From Thioclava dalianensis (GTDB taxonomy: Bacteria > Pseudomonadota > Alphaproteobacteria > Rhodobacterales > Rhodobacteraceae), in NCBI RefSeq assembly GCF_000715505.1, contig NZ_JHEH01000012.1:1-64000 (forward strand): a stretch of 64,000 nt of DNA, read 5' to 3'. The notes below the pieces were generated by a model. It worked only from the letters and a program-made list of their open reading frames with translations. It made no database searches and was not told the origin of the DNA. Both the position numbers and the translations under genes were made by a program. The first letter of the stretch is position 1; each line of letters begins with the position of its first letter. Below are positions 28,388 to 37,979 of this stretch, piece by piece.

Positions 28388-29760
28388 TCGGGTTGCTCCA
28401 CCAGCTTGCCGGGATTGAGGATGTTTTGCGGATCAAGCGCATGTTTGAGCGTGCTCATCACGTCCCAGCCCGCGCCATGCTCGGCGCGCATATAGCCCAG
28501 CTTGCCCATGCCGATGCCGTGCTCGCCGGTCACTGTGCCGCCCAGCTCCAGCGCGCGCTTCGCCATTTTGCCCGAAAGCGCCTTGGCGCGGGCCATCTCG
28601 TCGGCGTCGTTGGGATCGAGCAGCAGCACGGAGTGGAAATTGCCATCGCCCACATGGCCCACAATTGGTCCGATCAGGCCAGCGGCGTCGATCTCGGCTC
28701 TCATCTCGGAGACCGCCTCGGCCAGCCGCGAGATCGGCACGCAAATATCGGTCACAAGCCCCATGCAGCCCGGACGATGCGCGATCGAGGCGGGGTAGGC
28801 GCCGTGGCGCATCTTCCACAGGGCGTTGCGGGCCTCGGTGGTGGTGGCCCATTCGAAATCGGCGCCGCCCATCTCGGCCACGACCTCGCCAAAGCGCTGC
28901 GAGGCTTCGGCCACACCTTCGGGCGAGCCGTGAAACTCAATCATCAGGTGCGGTTTATGTGGGAAGGCGGTGCCATTGGCCTCGTTGAAGATCTCGGCGG
29001 TCAGCGCATCGACGAATTCGATCCGCGCCATCGGGATGCCCATCTGGATCGTGAGCTGCACGGTCTCGACGGCGGCCTCCAGCGTGTCAAAGGCGCAGAC
29101 CGCCGAGCTGACCGCCTCGGGTTGGCCGTGCAGGCGCAGGGTCAGCTCGGTGATGATTCCGAGCGTGCCTTCCGAGCCCACCATCAGCGCGGTCAGGTCA
29201 TAGCCCGCCGAGGATTTCTTCGCGCGCGATCCGGTGCGGATGATCCGGCCATCGGCGAGCACGACCTCAAGGGCTGCCACATTGTCGCGCATCGAGCCGT
29301 AGCGCACCGTGGTCGTGCCGCTCGCACGGGTCGCGGCCATGCCGCCAAGCGAGGCATTCGCGCCCGGATCGACCGGAAAAAACAGCCCCGTCGCGCGCAG
29401 ATCCTCGTTGAGCGCCTGTCGGGTCACGCCGGGCTGGACGCGCACCTGCATATCGTCGCTGAGCACTTCGAGCACCCCGTTCATCCGGCTCATGTCGAGG
29501 CTGACACCGCCTCGGATCGGGACCGCATGTCCCTCAAGCGAGGTGCCCGTGCCCCAAGGCGTGATCGGGATATCGTGGCGTGCGCAGATCTTGACCAGTT
29601 CCGAGACTTCTTGCGTCGTCTCGGGATAGGCCACGGCGTCGGGCAGCGAGAGGGCGAACCATGTCTCGTTGCGGCCATGCTGATCACGGTCGCCTGCGCT
29701 GCGGCTGAGCCTGTCGCCCAGCAGCTCTGTCAGCGCGTTCAATCCCTCGTCGAGTGCCAC
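28384..29760 (-). CDS. FAD-linked oxidase, D-lactate dehydrogenase (cytochrome) type
   Basis: Member of the vanillyl-alcohol-oxidase/PCMH flavoprotein superfamily that oxidises D-2-hydroxyacids. N-terminal FAD domain with PWGTGTSLEGHAVP and LDMSRMNGV, then DPGANASLGGM and GSEGTLGIITELTL. The C-terminal FAD-oxidase domain ends in GTVTGEHGIGMGKLGYM, typical of Dld/GlcD. 458 residues. The start is GTG with AGGAG upstream. D-lactate is the likeliest substrate; D-2-hydroxyglutarate or glycolate cannot be excluded. Confidence 0.9.
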   Translation of the reverse strand: MALDEGLNALTELLGDRLSRSAGDRDQHGRNETWFALSLPDAVAYPETTQEVSELVKICARHDIPITPWGTGTSLEGHAVPIRGGVSLDMSRMNGVLEVLSDDMQVRVQPGVTRQALNEDLRATGLFFPVDPGANASLGGMAATRASGTTTVRYGSMRDNVAALEVVLADGRIIRTGSRAKKSSAGYDLTALMVGSEGTLGIITELTLRLHGQPEAVSSAVCAFDTLEAAVETVQLTIQMGIPMARIEFVDALTAEIFNEANGTAFPHKPHLMIEFHGSPEGVAEASQRFGEVVAEMGGADFEWATTTEARNALWKMRHGAYPASIAHRPGCMGLVTDICVPISRLAEAVSEMRAEIDAAGLIGPIVGHVGDGNFHSVLLLDPNDADEMARAKALSGKMAKRALELGGTVTGEHGIGMGKLGYMRAEHGAGWDVMSTLKHALDPQNILNPGKLVEQPE

Positions 29761-29864
29761 GATGATCTCCTGTCTGTTCTGCCGCCCAACTCTTAGGCTT
29801 CGGCGGCGATGCAGGGAAGAGGCAGGGCCGGGCGTCGGCGGATTTTATCCCGTGCGGGGATGGC

Positions 29865-29883
29865 AAAAGCCCCCGGCACGGGG
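29865..29883 (-). terminator. Terminator after pepP (minus strand)
   Basis: On the minus strand CCCCG-TGC-CGGGG, then GCTTTT. Stem 5 bp plus two outer pairs, a few bases after the pepP stop and before the dehydrogenase gene. Confidence 0.65.
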
Positions 29884-29889
29884 TCTTGC

Positions 29890-31689
29890 TTAAAGCGGCG
29901 CGCAGGCCTTGGTCAGCCAGTCGCGCAGATCGGGTTCGACCAGCGGGCCGATCCGCTCCAGCACCTGCGCATGATAGGTGTCGAGCCAGTCGCGCTCATC
30001 GGGGCTTAGCAGGGCCGTGTCGATCAGGCGGCGGTCGATCGGCACCCATGTCAGCGTCGCAAACCCAAGCTGGTCGCGTTTGTCGCCCGCCTCCTCGGCC
30101 TGTTCGGTGAGGATCAGGTTTTCGATGCGGATGCCAAAGGCGCCCTCGCGGTAATAGCCGGGCTCATTGGACAGGATCATGCCGGGTTCGAGCGGGATTT
30201 CGGAAATCCGCGAGATCCGTGCCGGTCCTTCATGCACACAGAGCGCCGCGCCCACGCCATGACCCGTGCCGTGATCGTAATCCCAACCCTCGGCCCAAAG
30301 CGGTGCGCGCGCCAGAGCATCCAGATCGCGTCCGGCCAAGCCCCGCGGAAAGCGCGCCCGCGACAGCGCGATCATGCCTTGCAGCACACGGGTGAAGGGA
30401 CGGCGGACCTCGGGGGGCACCGGGCCCACGGCCACCGTGCGGGTGATGTCGGTGGTGCCATCGACATATTGCCCGCCCGAATCCACCAGCAGCACGTCGC
30501 CGGGTTTGATCGGGCTGTTAGATTGCGTGCTCACGCGGTAATGCGGGCGCGCGGCATGGTCGCCGACACCGCAGATCGTATCGAAAGAGATATCGAGCAA
30601 GCTGTTGGAGGCACGGCGGAAATTCTCAAGCGCCGTGACCACCTTGGTTTCGCTCAGCGTGCCGCTCGGGGCTTCTTGATCGAGCCAGCGCAGGAAGGCC
30701 ACCATCGCCACCGCATCGCGTTGATGGGCGGCCTCCATCCCGGCGATCTCGGCGGCGTTTTTGCGCGCCTTGGGCAGAATGCAGGGATCGCGGTCCCAGA
30801 GGATCTTGGTGCCATGATCGGCCAGCCGCAGCGAGACGGCGAGCGGGGCGGTGTCGGGATCGACCAGCACCGGGCCTTCGATGGCCTCAAGGGCCGCCCC
30901 CAAGGCACCGGGCGGCAGGATCGAGACGGCCTCGCCCAGATGCGTGCGCAGATCGGCGTCGAATTTCGCGGCATCGGCAAAGAGCTTGAGCGTGCCATCC
31001 TCGAACAGGACGCCGAAGGCCTGAACCACCGGGTTTCGCGGCAGATCCGCGCCGCGAATATTGAGCAGCCAGCACAGCGAGTCGGGCAGGGTGATCACCG
31101 CCGCAGCGGCGTCTTGCGCGCGCAGCCCCTCGGCCAGACGCGCACGCTTGTCCGAGGCGCTCTCGCCTGCGAATTCGGCGGGATGAATGCGGGCCGGTTC
31201 GGCGGGCGGGGCGGGGCGGTCGCTCCAGATCGCATCGATCAGATTGGCGCTCTCGACCAAGGCGATCCCGGAGCCTTCCAGATCGCCGCGAATCCGGTCG
31301 ATCTCGGATTTGGTGTGCAGCCAAGGGTCAAAGCCTACCCGGTCGCCGGATTCAAGCTGCTCGCGCAGCCATGCGCCGGGCCGGGTCTCGGGCCAGTGCA
31401 CGGGGGTGAAATGATCCAGATCGACCTCGGCGCGCACCTGCACCCGGTAGCGCCCATCAATGAACACGCCCGCGATATCGCTCAGGGCGATGCAAAAGCC
31501 CGCTGATCCGGTGAAGCCAGTCAGCCAGCCCAAGCGCGCATCGGATGCGGCGACATATTCGCCCTGATAGGCATCCGCGCGCGGCACGATAAAGCCTGCA
31601 AGCCCGGCATCGGCGCAGGCGCGGCGCAGCTCGGCCAGACGGGGCGGCCCGATTTCCGGGCGCGACTGCACGGCAAAATCCTGATACAT
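29890..31689 (-). CDS. pepP: Xaa-Pro aminopeptidase P (M24B)
   Basis: Dinuclear metallopeptidase that removes N-terminal residues preceding proline. The five metal ligands can be read: Asp403 (LVDSGG), Asp414 (TTDITRT), His477 (GTGHGVG), Glu509 (LSNEPGYY) and Glu523 (RIEN). Two creatinase-N-like domains precede the catalytic domain, giving 599 residues, the long eukaryote-like form of APP. Its ATG overlaps the cobT stop (TAATG), so the two genes are coupled although functionally unrelated. A terminator follows. Confidence 0.94.
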   Translation of the reverse strand: MYQDFAVQSRPEIGPPRLAELRRACADAGLAGFIVPRADAYQGEYVAASDARLGWLTGFTGSAGFCIALSDIAGVFIDGRYRVQVRAEVDLDHFTPVHWPETRPGAWLREQLESGDRVGFDPWLHTKSEIDRIRGDLEGSGIALVESANLIDAIWSDRPAPPAEPARIHPAEFAGESASDKRARLAEGLRAQDAAAAVITLPDSLCWLLNIRGADLPRNPVVQAFGVLFEDGTLKLFADAAKFDADLRTHLGEAVSILPPGALGAALEAIEGPVLVDPDTAPLAVSLRLADHGTKILWDRDPCILPKARKNAAEIAGMEAAHQRDAVAMVAFLRWLDQEAPSGTLSETKVVTALENFRRASNSLLDISFDTICGVGDHAARPHYRVSTQSNSPIKPGDVLLVDSGGQYVDGTTDITRTVAVGPVPPEVRRPFTRVLQGMIALSRARFPRGLAGRDLDALARAPLWAEGWDYDHGTGHGVGAALCVHEGPARISRISEIPLEPGMILSNEPGYYREGAFGIRIENLILTEQAEEAGDKRDQLGFATLTWVPIDRRLIDTALLSPDERDWLDTYHAQVLERIGPLVEPDLRDWLTKACAPL

Positions 31690-33563
31690 TACATCGCCTT
31701 CCTGATCCCCAGCAGGCGTGCGCGTGCCCGCGGGTCGCTGTCAAACAGACCGGCCAACTGTTCGGTCATCGCACCTGCCAGTTGCTCGACATCGGTGATC
31801 GTGACGGCGTGCTGATAGTAGCGCGTCACGTCATGGCCGATGCCGATGGCGATCAGCTCGACCGCGCGGCGCCGCTCGACCATGGCGATCACGTCGCGCA
31901 GGTGTTTTTCGAGATAAATCGCGGGGTTGACCGACAAGGTGGAGTCGTCCACCGGCGCGCCATCCGAGATCACCATCAAGATCTTGCGCGCCTCGGAGCG
32001 CGCCAGCATCCGCCGATGCGCCCATTCGAGCGCCTCGCCGTCGATATTCTCCTTGAGCAGCCCTTCCTTCATCATCAGGCCCAGATTGGTCCGGGTCCGG
32101 CGCATCGGGGAATCGGCGCGCTTGTAGATGATGTGGCGCAGATCGTTGAGACGACCGGGCGCTTGCGGGCGCCCTTCGGCGAGCCATTTCTCGCGCGACT
32201 GCCCGCCTTTCCAAGCCCGCGTGGTGAAGCCCAGAATCTCGACCTTCACATCGCAGCGCTCTAGCGTGCGTGCCAGCACATCTGCGCAGATCGTCGCGAT
32301 CGAGATCGGGCGGCCCCGCATCGAGCCGGAATTGTCGAGCAGCAGCGTCACCACGGTGTCGCGGAACTCGGTGTCTTTCTCGACCTTGAAGCTCAGCGGC
32401 ATCGTCGGGTTGGCGACCACGCGGGCGAGACGTCCGGCATCGAGCATCCCTTCCTCGCGGTCGAATTCCCATGAGCGGTTCTGCTGGGCCTGCAGGCGGC
32501 GTTGCAACTTGTTGGCCAGCCGCGAGACCGCGCCCTTGAGCGGTTCGAGCTGCTGATCGAGATAGAGCCGCAAGCGCTCCAGCTCGGCGGGCTCGGCCAG
32601 ATCCTCTGCGGCGATTTCCTCGTCGAACTCGGGCGCAAAGACGGTGTAATTCGGATCGGCTGCCGAATGGGGCGGGGGCGGTGGCGGCTCGAGCGGGGCA
32701 TCCGCATCGGGCATCTCCACCTCGTCGCCCATCTCCTGATCGGCCATGTCATCGGCGCTGACGGATGTTTGGGTCTCGTCCTGCTGGGTCTCTTGGCTCG
32801 ATTCCGGCGAGGCATCGGCCTCCTCTTCCTCGCTCTCGTCGCGACCCTGCTCTTCGCCCTGTTCCTCGTCCTGCTGGGCGTCGTCTTCGTCGCCCTCGTC
32901 GCCGGTCTCTTCGTCGGGGTCATCGCCCAGCTGATCGCCATAGCCCAGATCGGAAATCACCCGGCGCGCCATACGGGCAAAGGCCGCCTGATCGGAGAGC
33001 ACGAAATCGGTGTTTTCCAGCGCTTCACCGGCCTGCTGCTCGATGAAGGGGCGCCACAGGTCGAGCACATTGCGCGCACCGGGCGGCAATTGGCGGCCCG
33101 TGGCCAGCTCGCGGACAAAAAAGCCCGCCGCCACAGAGAGCGGGGCTTCGGCGGCATCGCGCACCTGGGCATAGCCCTTGCGGTCTGCCTCATGGGCGAT
33201 CTTGGCGTCGATATTGGAGAGCGTGCCCGGCATATCGCGCGCGCCCAGTGCCTCGCAGCGCGCGGTCTCCATGGCCTCATAGATCGCGCCCGCCAGCTCG
33301 CCGGTCGGCGCATAGCGCGCGTCGATCTTGGTGTCATGGTGCCGCCTGCGCATCGCGAGCGCATCTGCAGTGCCTCGCGCGAGCAGCACCTCGTCGCGGG
33401 TCATCCGACGCGACACCTGCGGCAGGCGCATCGAGTCTGGGGTCATGCCCGAAGGGTCGACCGAATAGCTCACCGTCATCTCTGGCGCATCGGCCAGCGT
33501 CTTGGTGGCCTCGGCCAGAGCCTTCTTGAACGGATCGGCGGGGTTGTCGGATGGCTTGCTCAT
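31689..33563 (-). CDS. cobT: Aerobic cobaltochelatase subunit CobT
   Basis: With CobS and CobN it inserts cobalt into hydrogenobyrinate a,c-diamide (aerobic cobalamin pathway). Conserved N-terminal region (about 1-205), an extremely acidic low-complexity segment (about 214-292, mostly Glu/Asp/Gln), then a C-terminal von Willebrand A domain with MIDAS motif DNSGS (410-414). 624 residues from the ATG at 33563, close to the 631 of the Pseudomonas denitrificans enzyme; the frame is open to 33674 but that extension lacks conservation. cobS lies 1.4 kb away, separated by a divergent reductase and a secreted protein. Confidence 0.95.
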   Translation of the reverse strand: MSKPSDNPADPFKKALAEATKTLADAPEMTVSYSVDPSGMTPDSMRLPQVSRRMTRDEVLLARGTADALAMRRRHHDTKIDARYAPTGELAGAIYEAMETARCEALGARDMPGTLSNIDAKIAHEADRKGYAQVRDAAEAPLSVAAGFFVRELATGRQLPPGARNVLDLWRPFIEQQAGEALENTDFVLSDQAAFARMARRVISDLGYGDQLGDDPDEETGDEGDEDDAQQDEEQGEEQGRDESEEEEADASPESSQETQQDETQTSVSADDMADQEMGDEVEMPDADAPLEPPPPPPHSAADPNYTVFAPEFDEEIAAEDLAEPAELERLRLYLDQQLEPLKGAVSRLANKLQRRLQAQQNRSWEFDREEGMLDAGRLARVVANPTMPLSFKVEKDTEFRDTVVTLLLDNSGSMRGRPISIATICADVLARTLERCDVKVEILGFTTRAWKGGQSREKWLAEGRPQAPGRLNDLRHIIYKRADSPMRRTRTNLGLMMKEGLLKENIDGEALEWAHRRMLARSEARKILMVISDGAPVDDSTLSVNPAIYLEKHLRDVIAMVERRRAVELIAIGIGHDVTRYYQHAVTITDVEQLAGAMTEQLAGLFDSDPRARARLLGIRKAM

Positions 33564-33755
33564 GGCGCATGATAAAGCACCGCGCGGCCAGCTTCGCAAG
33601 GGGGATCGGGGGCTGTGAGCTGTCACGCACCGCCGGGGTTCAGCCCCGCACATCTTTAGACATTGGAACATCATCCAAACGGCTTAAGTTGAGGGGGTAT
33701 CCAAGCCCGGACCATGCGTGTCCGGGGTGCAGGCTGACAACAAGGAGTGAGACAG

Positions 33756-34331
33756 ATGGCAGCTAAGCTGAAGATCGGTGTGATCGTCGGGACGACCCGT
33801 CAGGGGCGCTTTGCAGACAAAGCGCTCGAGTGGTTTGAACCCAAAATCGCGGCGCGTGAGGATCTCGACTACGAGGTGCTCGATCTGCGTGACTTCGCGC
33901 TGCCAATGTTTGACGAGGCAGCCCCGCCTGCCGCCAAGCCGGTCACCAGCCCCGCAGCCCAAGCGTGGGAAAAGAAGCTGTTGGAGTTTGACGGCTTTAT
34001 CGTGCTGACGGCGGAATACAATCACTCGCTTCCCGCCAGCATCAAGAACGCGTTCGATTATGCGTTCAAGGGCTGGTATCGCAAGCCGCTGGGCACGATG
34101 GGTTATGGCGGCGTAGGCGCTGCGCGCGCGGTCGAGCATCTGCGTATGATCGCGATCAATTTCGGGATGGTGCCGGTGCGCGGGGCGACGACCATTGGTG
34201 GGGCTGATTTCGTGGCCGCGATGCAGGGCAAACCGGCCTCGGAATGGGGCGATCATCTGGACGCGCCGACGACCGAGATGCTCGATGATATGGTGTTCTG
34301 GGGCAATGCCGCGAAAGCCGCCAAAGGCTGA
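33756..34331 (+). CDS. NAD(P)H-dependent FMN reductase
   Basis: Flavodoxin-fold reductase (NADPH-dependent FMN/quinone reductase family), 191 residues. FMN phosphate loop VIVGTTRQGRFADKAL, AAPPAAKPVTSPAAQAWEKK, and LTAEYNHSLPASIKNAFDYA (flavin-ring contacts). Start at the ATG 33756 with AAGGAG eight bases before it. A hairpin CCCGGAC/GTCCGGG (33706-33726) sits in its leader. Stands alone on the + strand between cobT and cobS, divergent from cobT; a terminator follows. Confidence 0.9.
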   Translation: MAAKLKIGVIVGTTRQGRFADKALEWFEPKIAAREDLDYEVLDLRDFALPMFDEAAPPAAKPVTSPAAQAWEKKLLEFDGFIVLTAEYNHSLPASIKNAFDYAFKGWYRKPLGTMGYGGVGAARAVEHLRMIAINFGMVPVRGATTIGGADFVAAMQGKPASEWGDHLDAPTTEMLDDMVFWGNAAKAAKG

Positions 34332-34352
34332 GCGCCGCTCATAGGACAAAAA

Positions 34353-34385
34353 GGGGCGCCGGTCAGTTGACCCGGCGCCTCTTTT
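34353..34385. terminator. Bidirectional terminator between the reductase and the secreted protein
   Basis: Long hairpin built from GGCGCC-GGTCA and TGACC-C-GGCGCC (34355-34379, one bulge). TCTTTT follows on the + strand and CCTTTTT on the - strand. Serves the two converging genes. Confidence 0.85.
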
Positions 34386-34397
34386 GCGTTGGCCCGC

Positions 34398-34988
34398 TCA
34401 GCGATCAAAGATCGACTGGCAGATCGTGGGCATGAAATCGGGGTTGAGCTTGCTCAGCGGGAAGGCGCGCATGTCCTGCTGGCCGGTCTTGGTCTGACCA
34501 TCCAGCGTGATCTCGTAATTGCCCGCCAGAAGGTTGACGTCGCAACTCCCTTGATGGTCGGGATCGATCCGGTCGTAATATTGATAGCTGTAGCCCGACA
34601 CCACGAAATGACCGTCGCGCCACGCCACCGAGAAGGTCGCCTCCCATGGCGTCCGGCCAAAGCCGATCTGCTCTTGATGGAGTGCGAAGGCCGATTTGGA
34701 GAGCGCCTTGATCGTGGGCGTCTGGCCCCCGCCCTGACCCGAGAACATCGCGCTCTTGACGCTTACTGCCGGTTTGAGCCCGTAGACGGGATCGCCCAGA
34801 TAGACCGTCAGATCGGCGGAATAGTCGTCATCTTGCTGCAAGGTTACGGCATCGGCCACGCCATCGCCGTTCCAGTCACCGCTCAAGGCTGCCACCAGAT
34901 CGCCGGGCTTGGCCGGCACGCTCGTGTCCTGCGCGCAAGCCAGAGCCGGGCTCAGCCCCAGCAACAAGATGAGGAGCGCGCGCGTCAT
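34398..34988 (-). CDS. Secreted protein with FG-GAP/EF-hand-like repeat, coupled to cobS
   Basis: 196 residues. Short signal peptide ([19 protein letters not shown]). The mature protein begins with [16 protein letters not shown], a calcium-binding DxNxDGxxD loop like those in VCBS/FG-GAP and dockerin proteins, followed by a beta-rich domain with a Tyr cluster ([12 protein letters not shown]). Two Cys near the C-terminus could form a disulfide. Start chosen because ATG overlaps the cobS stop (ATGA) and gives the signal peptide. A periplasmic protein coupled to a cytosolic chelatase subunit is unexpected; no function is assigned. Confidence 0.82.
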   Translation of the reverse strand: MTRALLILLLGLSPALACAQDTSVPAKPGDLVAALSGDWNGDGVADAVTLQQDDDYSADLTVYLGDPVYGLKPAVSVKSAMFSGQGGGQTPTIKALSKSAFALHQEQIGFGRTPWEATFSVAWRDGHFVVSGYSYQYYDRIDPDHQGSCDVNLLAGNYEITLDGQTKTGQQDMRAFPLSKLNPDFMPTICQSIFDR

Positions 34989-35956
34989 TTTGCGATGGCA
35001 GCCGCGCTTTCGGGCAGTTCTTCGTCGAACAGACGCTGGTAGAACTCGGCCACCGTCTGGCGCTCCAGCTCGTCGCATTTGTTCAGGAAGGACAGGCGGA
35101 ATGCATAGCCGACATTGTTGAAGATCCGCGCGTTCTGCGCCCATGCGATCACGGTCCGCGGGCTCATCACGGTGGACAGATCGCCATTCATGAAGGCGGT
35201 GCGCGACAGATCCGCCACGGTCACCATCTGGCTGATCGTCTTGCGCCCGGCCTCGGTGTTGTATTGCGGGTTCTTCGAGAGAACGATGGCCACTTCGGCG
35301 TCATGGCTGAGATAGTTCAGCGTCGAGACCAGCGACCAACGGTCCATCTGACCTTGGTTGATCTGCTGGGTGCCGTGATAGAGGCCCGTAGTGTCGCCCA
35401 GACCCACGGTGTTCGAGGTCGCAAAGAGCCGGAAATACGGGTTCGGCGTGATCACCTCGTTTTGATCGAGCAGGGTGAGCTTGCCGTCGGTTTCCAGCAC
35501 GCGCTGGATCACGAACATCACATCGGCCCGGCCCGCATCGTATTCGTCGAACACGATCGCGGTGGGGTTGCGCAGCGCCCAAGGCAGGATGCCTTCATGA
35601 AAGACGGTGACCTGTTTGCCATCCACCAGCTTGATCGCATCCTTGCCGATCAGGTCGATCCGGCTCACGTGGCTGTCGAGGTTAACGCGCACGCAGGGCC
35701 AGTTCAGCCGGGCTGCGACCTGCTCGATATGGGTCGATTTGCCCGTGCCGTGATAACCCTGGATCATCACGCGGCGATTATAGGCAAAGCCTGCCAGGAT
35801 CGCCATCGTGGTGTCGGGGTCGAACTTGTAGGTGGAATCGATGGCCGGCACGCGGTCGGTGGCGTCAGCAAAACCCTTGACCTTCATGTCGGACTCGATC
35901 CCGAAGACCTCGCGGACATCAATTTCTTCGGTGGGCTTGGCATTCTGATCGAGCAT
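34985..35956 (-). CDS. cobS: Aerobic cobaltochelatase subunit CobS
   Basis: AAA+ (MoxR-like) ATPase of the CobNST cobaltochelatase. Walker A GYHGTGKS (67-74), Walker [12 protein letters not shown], sensor 1 LFATSNTVG, and the [14 protein letters not shown] insert typical of CobS. 323 residues from the ATG at 35956 (a GTG just upstream is possible). Divergent from the DUF4177 gene with about 210 bases between. Confidence 0.95.
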   Translation of the reverse strand: MLDQNAKPTEEIDVREVFGIESDMKVKGFADATDRVPAIDSTYKFDPDTTMAILAGFAYNRRVMIQGYHGTGKSTHIEQVAARLNWPCVRVNLDSHVSRIDLIGKDAIKLVDGKQVTVFHEGILPWALRNPTAIVFDEYDAGRADVMFVIQRVLETDGKLTLLDQNEVITPNPYFRLFATSNTVGLGDTTGLYHGTQQINQGQMDRWSLVSTLNYLSHDAEVAIVLSKNPQYNTEAGRKTISQMVTVADLSRTAFMNGDLSTVMSPRTVIAWAQNARIFNNVGYAFRLSFLNKCDELERQTVAEFYQRLFDEELPESAAAIAK

Positions 35957-36165
35957 CACGGGCGTCCTTTCCTTGTTGGCTGCGACTCTTGACCGATTGG
36001 CCGAAGGGAGGCAAGGGGCGGATTGTGTCCCTACACGCCATTTTGGGCTTCATGCGCGCAGGGGCCGCGCGGGCAATCGCTCGGCCTGAAACCGCTGCCA
36101 CACAAGGCTTTTGGTTGACCACTTCCCCCCATTCGCTAGAAAGGCGCCAAGCAAGAGGTGTCACG

Positions 36166-36591
36166 ATGCAGAATTTCGAATACAAGGTCATTCCCGCGCC
36201 CGCACGTGGCGAGAAAGAGCGCGGCCTGAAGACAGGTATCGACCGGTTCGCCAATACGCTGTCTTCGGTGATGAACGAGATGGCGGCGCAGGGCTGGGAA
36301 TATCAGCGCGCCGAGACGCTGCCCGCGGAAGAGCGCAGCGGTCTGACCGGAAAAACCACCGTTTATCATAACCTTCTGGTGTTTCGTCGACTGCGCGGCG
36401 GCGATCCGGCCCGGGCGCTCGACACCCATGTGAGCGTCTCCGATGCGCCCGCCAATGCCGAAGCGGCACCGCGTCTGAGTGCGACCACCGATAGCAGCGC
36501 ATCCTCCGGTGCGCGTGACAGCCAGCTCAAGACCGACAGCCCTGAGGGGCGCGCGCCCAGCCTGCGCGCCAGCCGCAACGCGGAGGACTGA
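36166..36591 (+). CDS. DUF4177 domain protein
   Basis: 141 residues. The N-terminal half has the DUF4177 pattern (FEYKVIPAPARGEKERG, then MNEMAAQGWEYQRAETLP). The C-terminal half is a low-complexity Ser/Ala/Asp tail that looks disordered. Function unknown. Start at the ATG 36166 with AAGAGG upstream; the frame is open to 35989 but that part is the cobS promoter side. Confidence 0.8.
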   Translation: MQNFEYKVIPAPARGEKERGLKTGIDRFANTLSSVMNEMAAQGWEYQRAETLPAEERSGLTGKTTVYHNLLVFRRLRGGDPARALDTHVSVSDAPANAEAAPRLSATTDSSASSGARDSQLKTDSPEGRAPSLRASRNAED

Positions 36592-36624
36592 CGCCATCAC
36601 AGCGCGTCGCGCGGGATCGTCAGA

Positions 36625-36665
36625 CGGGGCGGGTTGAAACGCCGCCCCGCAGGTCGCATCTTTTT
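36625..36665 (+). terminator. Weak terminator-like hairpin after DUF4177 gene
   Basis: 8-bp stem CGGGGCGG (36625-36632)/CCGCCCCG (36642-36649); TTTTT appears only 11 bases later (36661-36665). Spacing is too long for a canonical terminator. Confidence 0.35.
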
Positions 36666-36807
36666 CTCAATCGGCAAGTTTCTGTAGGACGCGGGCGAAG
36701 GCCCTCTTTCCTCAAGCGCGATTTCCACTAAACTGCGTGGCCCGACTCGGCGAATGCTCCCATTTGGCATTTCCGACCACAGGCATCGGGCAGAATATGA
36801 GGCAAGC

Positions 36808-37428
36808 ATGAGCAAGAGCGATCCTTTCGGGTTCAACATTTCGGCGGCAGCCGACAAGAAGCGCCGCTCCAAGGGTCGGCGCGGCATGTCCGGTGCGTTC
36901 GAGACGTCGACCCGGATTTGCGACAAGGAAGGGTGCAATGAACCCGGAAAATACCGCGCGCCCAAAAGCCCCAAGGTGCTGGATGACTATTTCTGGTTCT
37001 GTAAGGACCACGTGCGCGAGTATAATCTGAACTGGAATTACTTTCAGGGTCAGTCCGAGGAGGAGTTCCAGAACTTCCTCGACAATGCGACCGTCTGGGA
37101 GCGTCCGACCAAGCCCTTCTCCAAGGCCAAAGAGGCGCAGGGCTGGGCGCGGCATGGCATTTCCGACCCGCATGAGATGCTGGGCGACAATGCCACGAAA
37201 AACCCCGGCCGCTCGCTTGGGCGCAAATTGCCGCCCACTGAGAAACGCGCCCTCGATATTCTCGATCTGCGCGACTCCACGAGCAAGGCCGAGATCAAGA
37301 AGACCTACAAGGCGCTGATCAAGGTGCTGCATCCCGACATGAATGGCGGGGATCGCAGCCAAGAGGATATGCTCCAAGAGGTTCTTTGGGCCTGGGAGCA
37401 GCTCAAGGAAAGCCGCAACTTCAAGTAA
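36808..37428 (+). CDS. J-domain protein with N-terminal Cys/His cluster
   Basis: 206 residues. The J domain is at the C-terminus (about 145-206), with the DnaK-stimulating HPD at 175-177. Upstream is a possible zinc site, Cys38-x4-Cys43 ... Cys65-x2-His68 (ICDKEGC, FWFCKDH), and an N-terminal basic patch. The order is the reverse of classical DnaJ, so this is a class III-type co-chaperone, presumably delivering a specific client to DnaK. Known as a conserved single-copy gene in alphaproteobacteria. Start MSKSDPF with a TGAGG ribosome site. Confidence 0.87.
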   Translation: MSKSDPFGFNISAAADKKRRSKGRRGMSGAFETSTRICDKEGCNEPGKYRAPKSPKVLDDYFWFCKDHVREYNLNWNYFQGQSEEEFQNFLDNATVWERPTKPFSKAKEAQGWARHGISDPHEMLGDNATKNPGRSLGRKLPPTEKRALDILDLRDSTSKAEIKKTYKALIKVLHPDMNGGDRSQEDMLQEVLWAWEQLKESRNFK

Positions 37429-37461
37429 GGCCGTCCTTTGGCCCGCCCGGAGACGGGCGAG

Positions 37462-37965
37462 TCAGCCCTTCTTTTTCTTTTTCTTACCGCCGGATTTCTG
37501 CGCGCTGCGGCTGGCATCGATCTGGCCTGCGAGCGCATCGGGGCTGAGCTTGCTCAGCGCATCCAAATGGCCCGAGACCGCGTCAAACACATCGCATAGC
37601 GCTGCGGCCCGCGGATCGGCGCTGCGGGTCTCAAGCGCTGCAAGCTGGTCGCGCGCGGGGCCAAAGACCCGACGGGCGCGTTCGGAGAGCACCAGCCGGG
37701 CCAGCTCCCACGGATCTGGGGGGGCTATGAAGTAATCCTTGCGGGAGCCGGGGCTGCGCGCGCTCTGGATCAGCCCTGCCTCGCGCAATTCCTTGAGCGC
37801 GACCGAGACGTTCGAGCGCGACAGACCGAGCTGGGCCACGAGATCCTCGGCGCTGGGGGCTTGGGCTGCGCGCCAGATCGCCCCGAAACAACGGCCTGCA
37901 GGACGCGAAATCCCGAAGCGAGGGGCGATTTCGCCGAACGTGTCGGAAAGGTCCAGATCGGCCAT
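37462..37965 (-). CDS. GbsR/MarR-family transcriptional regulator
   Basis: 167 residues. Winged helix-turn-helix (about 25-85) with LVAQLGLSRSNVSVALKELR as recognition region and SRKDYF wing, typical of GbsR-like MarR relatives. A helical dimerisation part follows and the tail ends in a run of lysines (KKKKKK) that could add nonspecific DNA binding. Upstream and 14 bases away on the same strand is the DgoK-like gene, so they form one operon in the order dgoK-like to gbsR. The operator is not identified. Confidence 0.86.
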   Translation of the reverse strand: MADLDLSDTFGEIAPRFGISRPAGRCFGAIWRAAQAPSAEDLVAQLGLSRSNVSVALKELREAGLIQSARSPGSRKDYFIAPPDPWELARLVLSERARRVFGPARDQLAALETRSADPRAAALCDVFDAVSGHLDALSKLSPDALAGQIDASRSAQKSGGKKKKKKG

Positions 37966-37979
37966 GTCCCTGTTTCCCC

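Noticed and set aside
30232-31506. 424-codon plus-strand frame opposite pepP
   Set aside because: Shadow frame; the metal ligands of PepP are all present on the minus strand.
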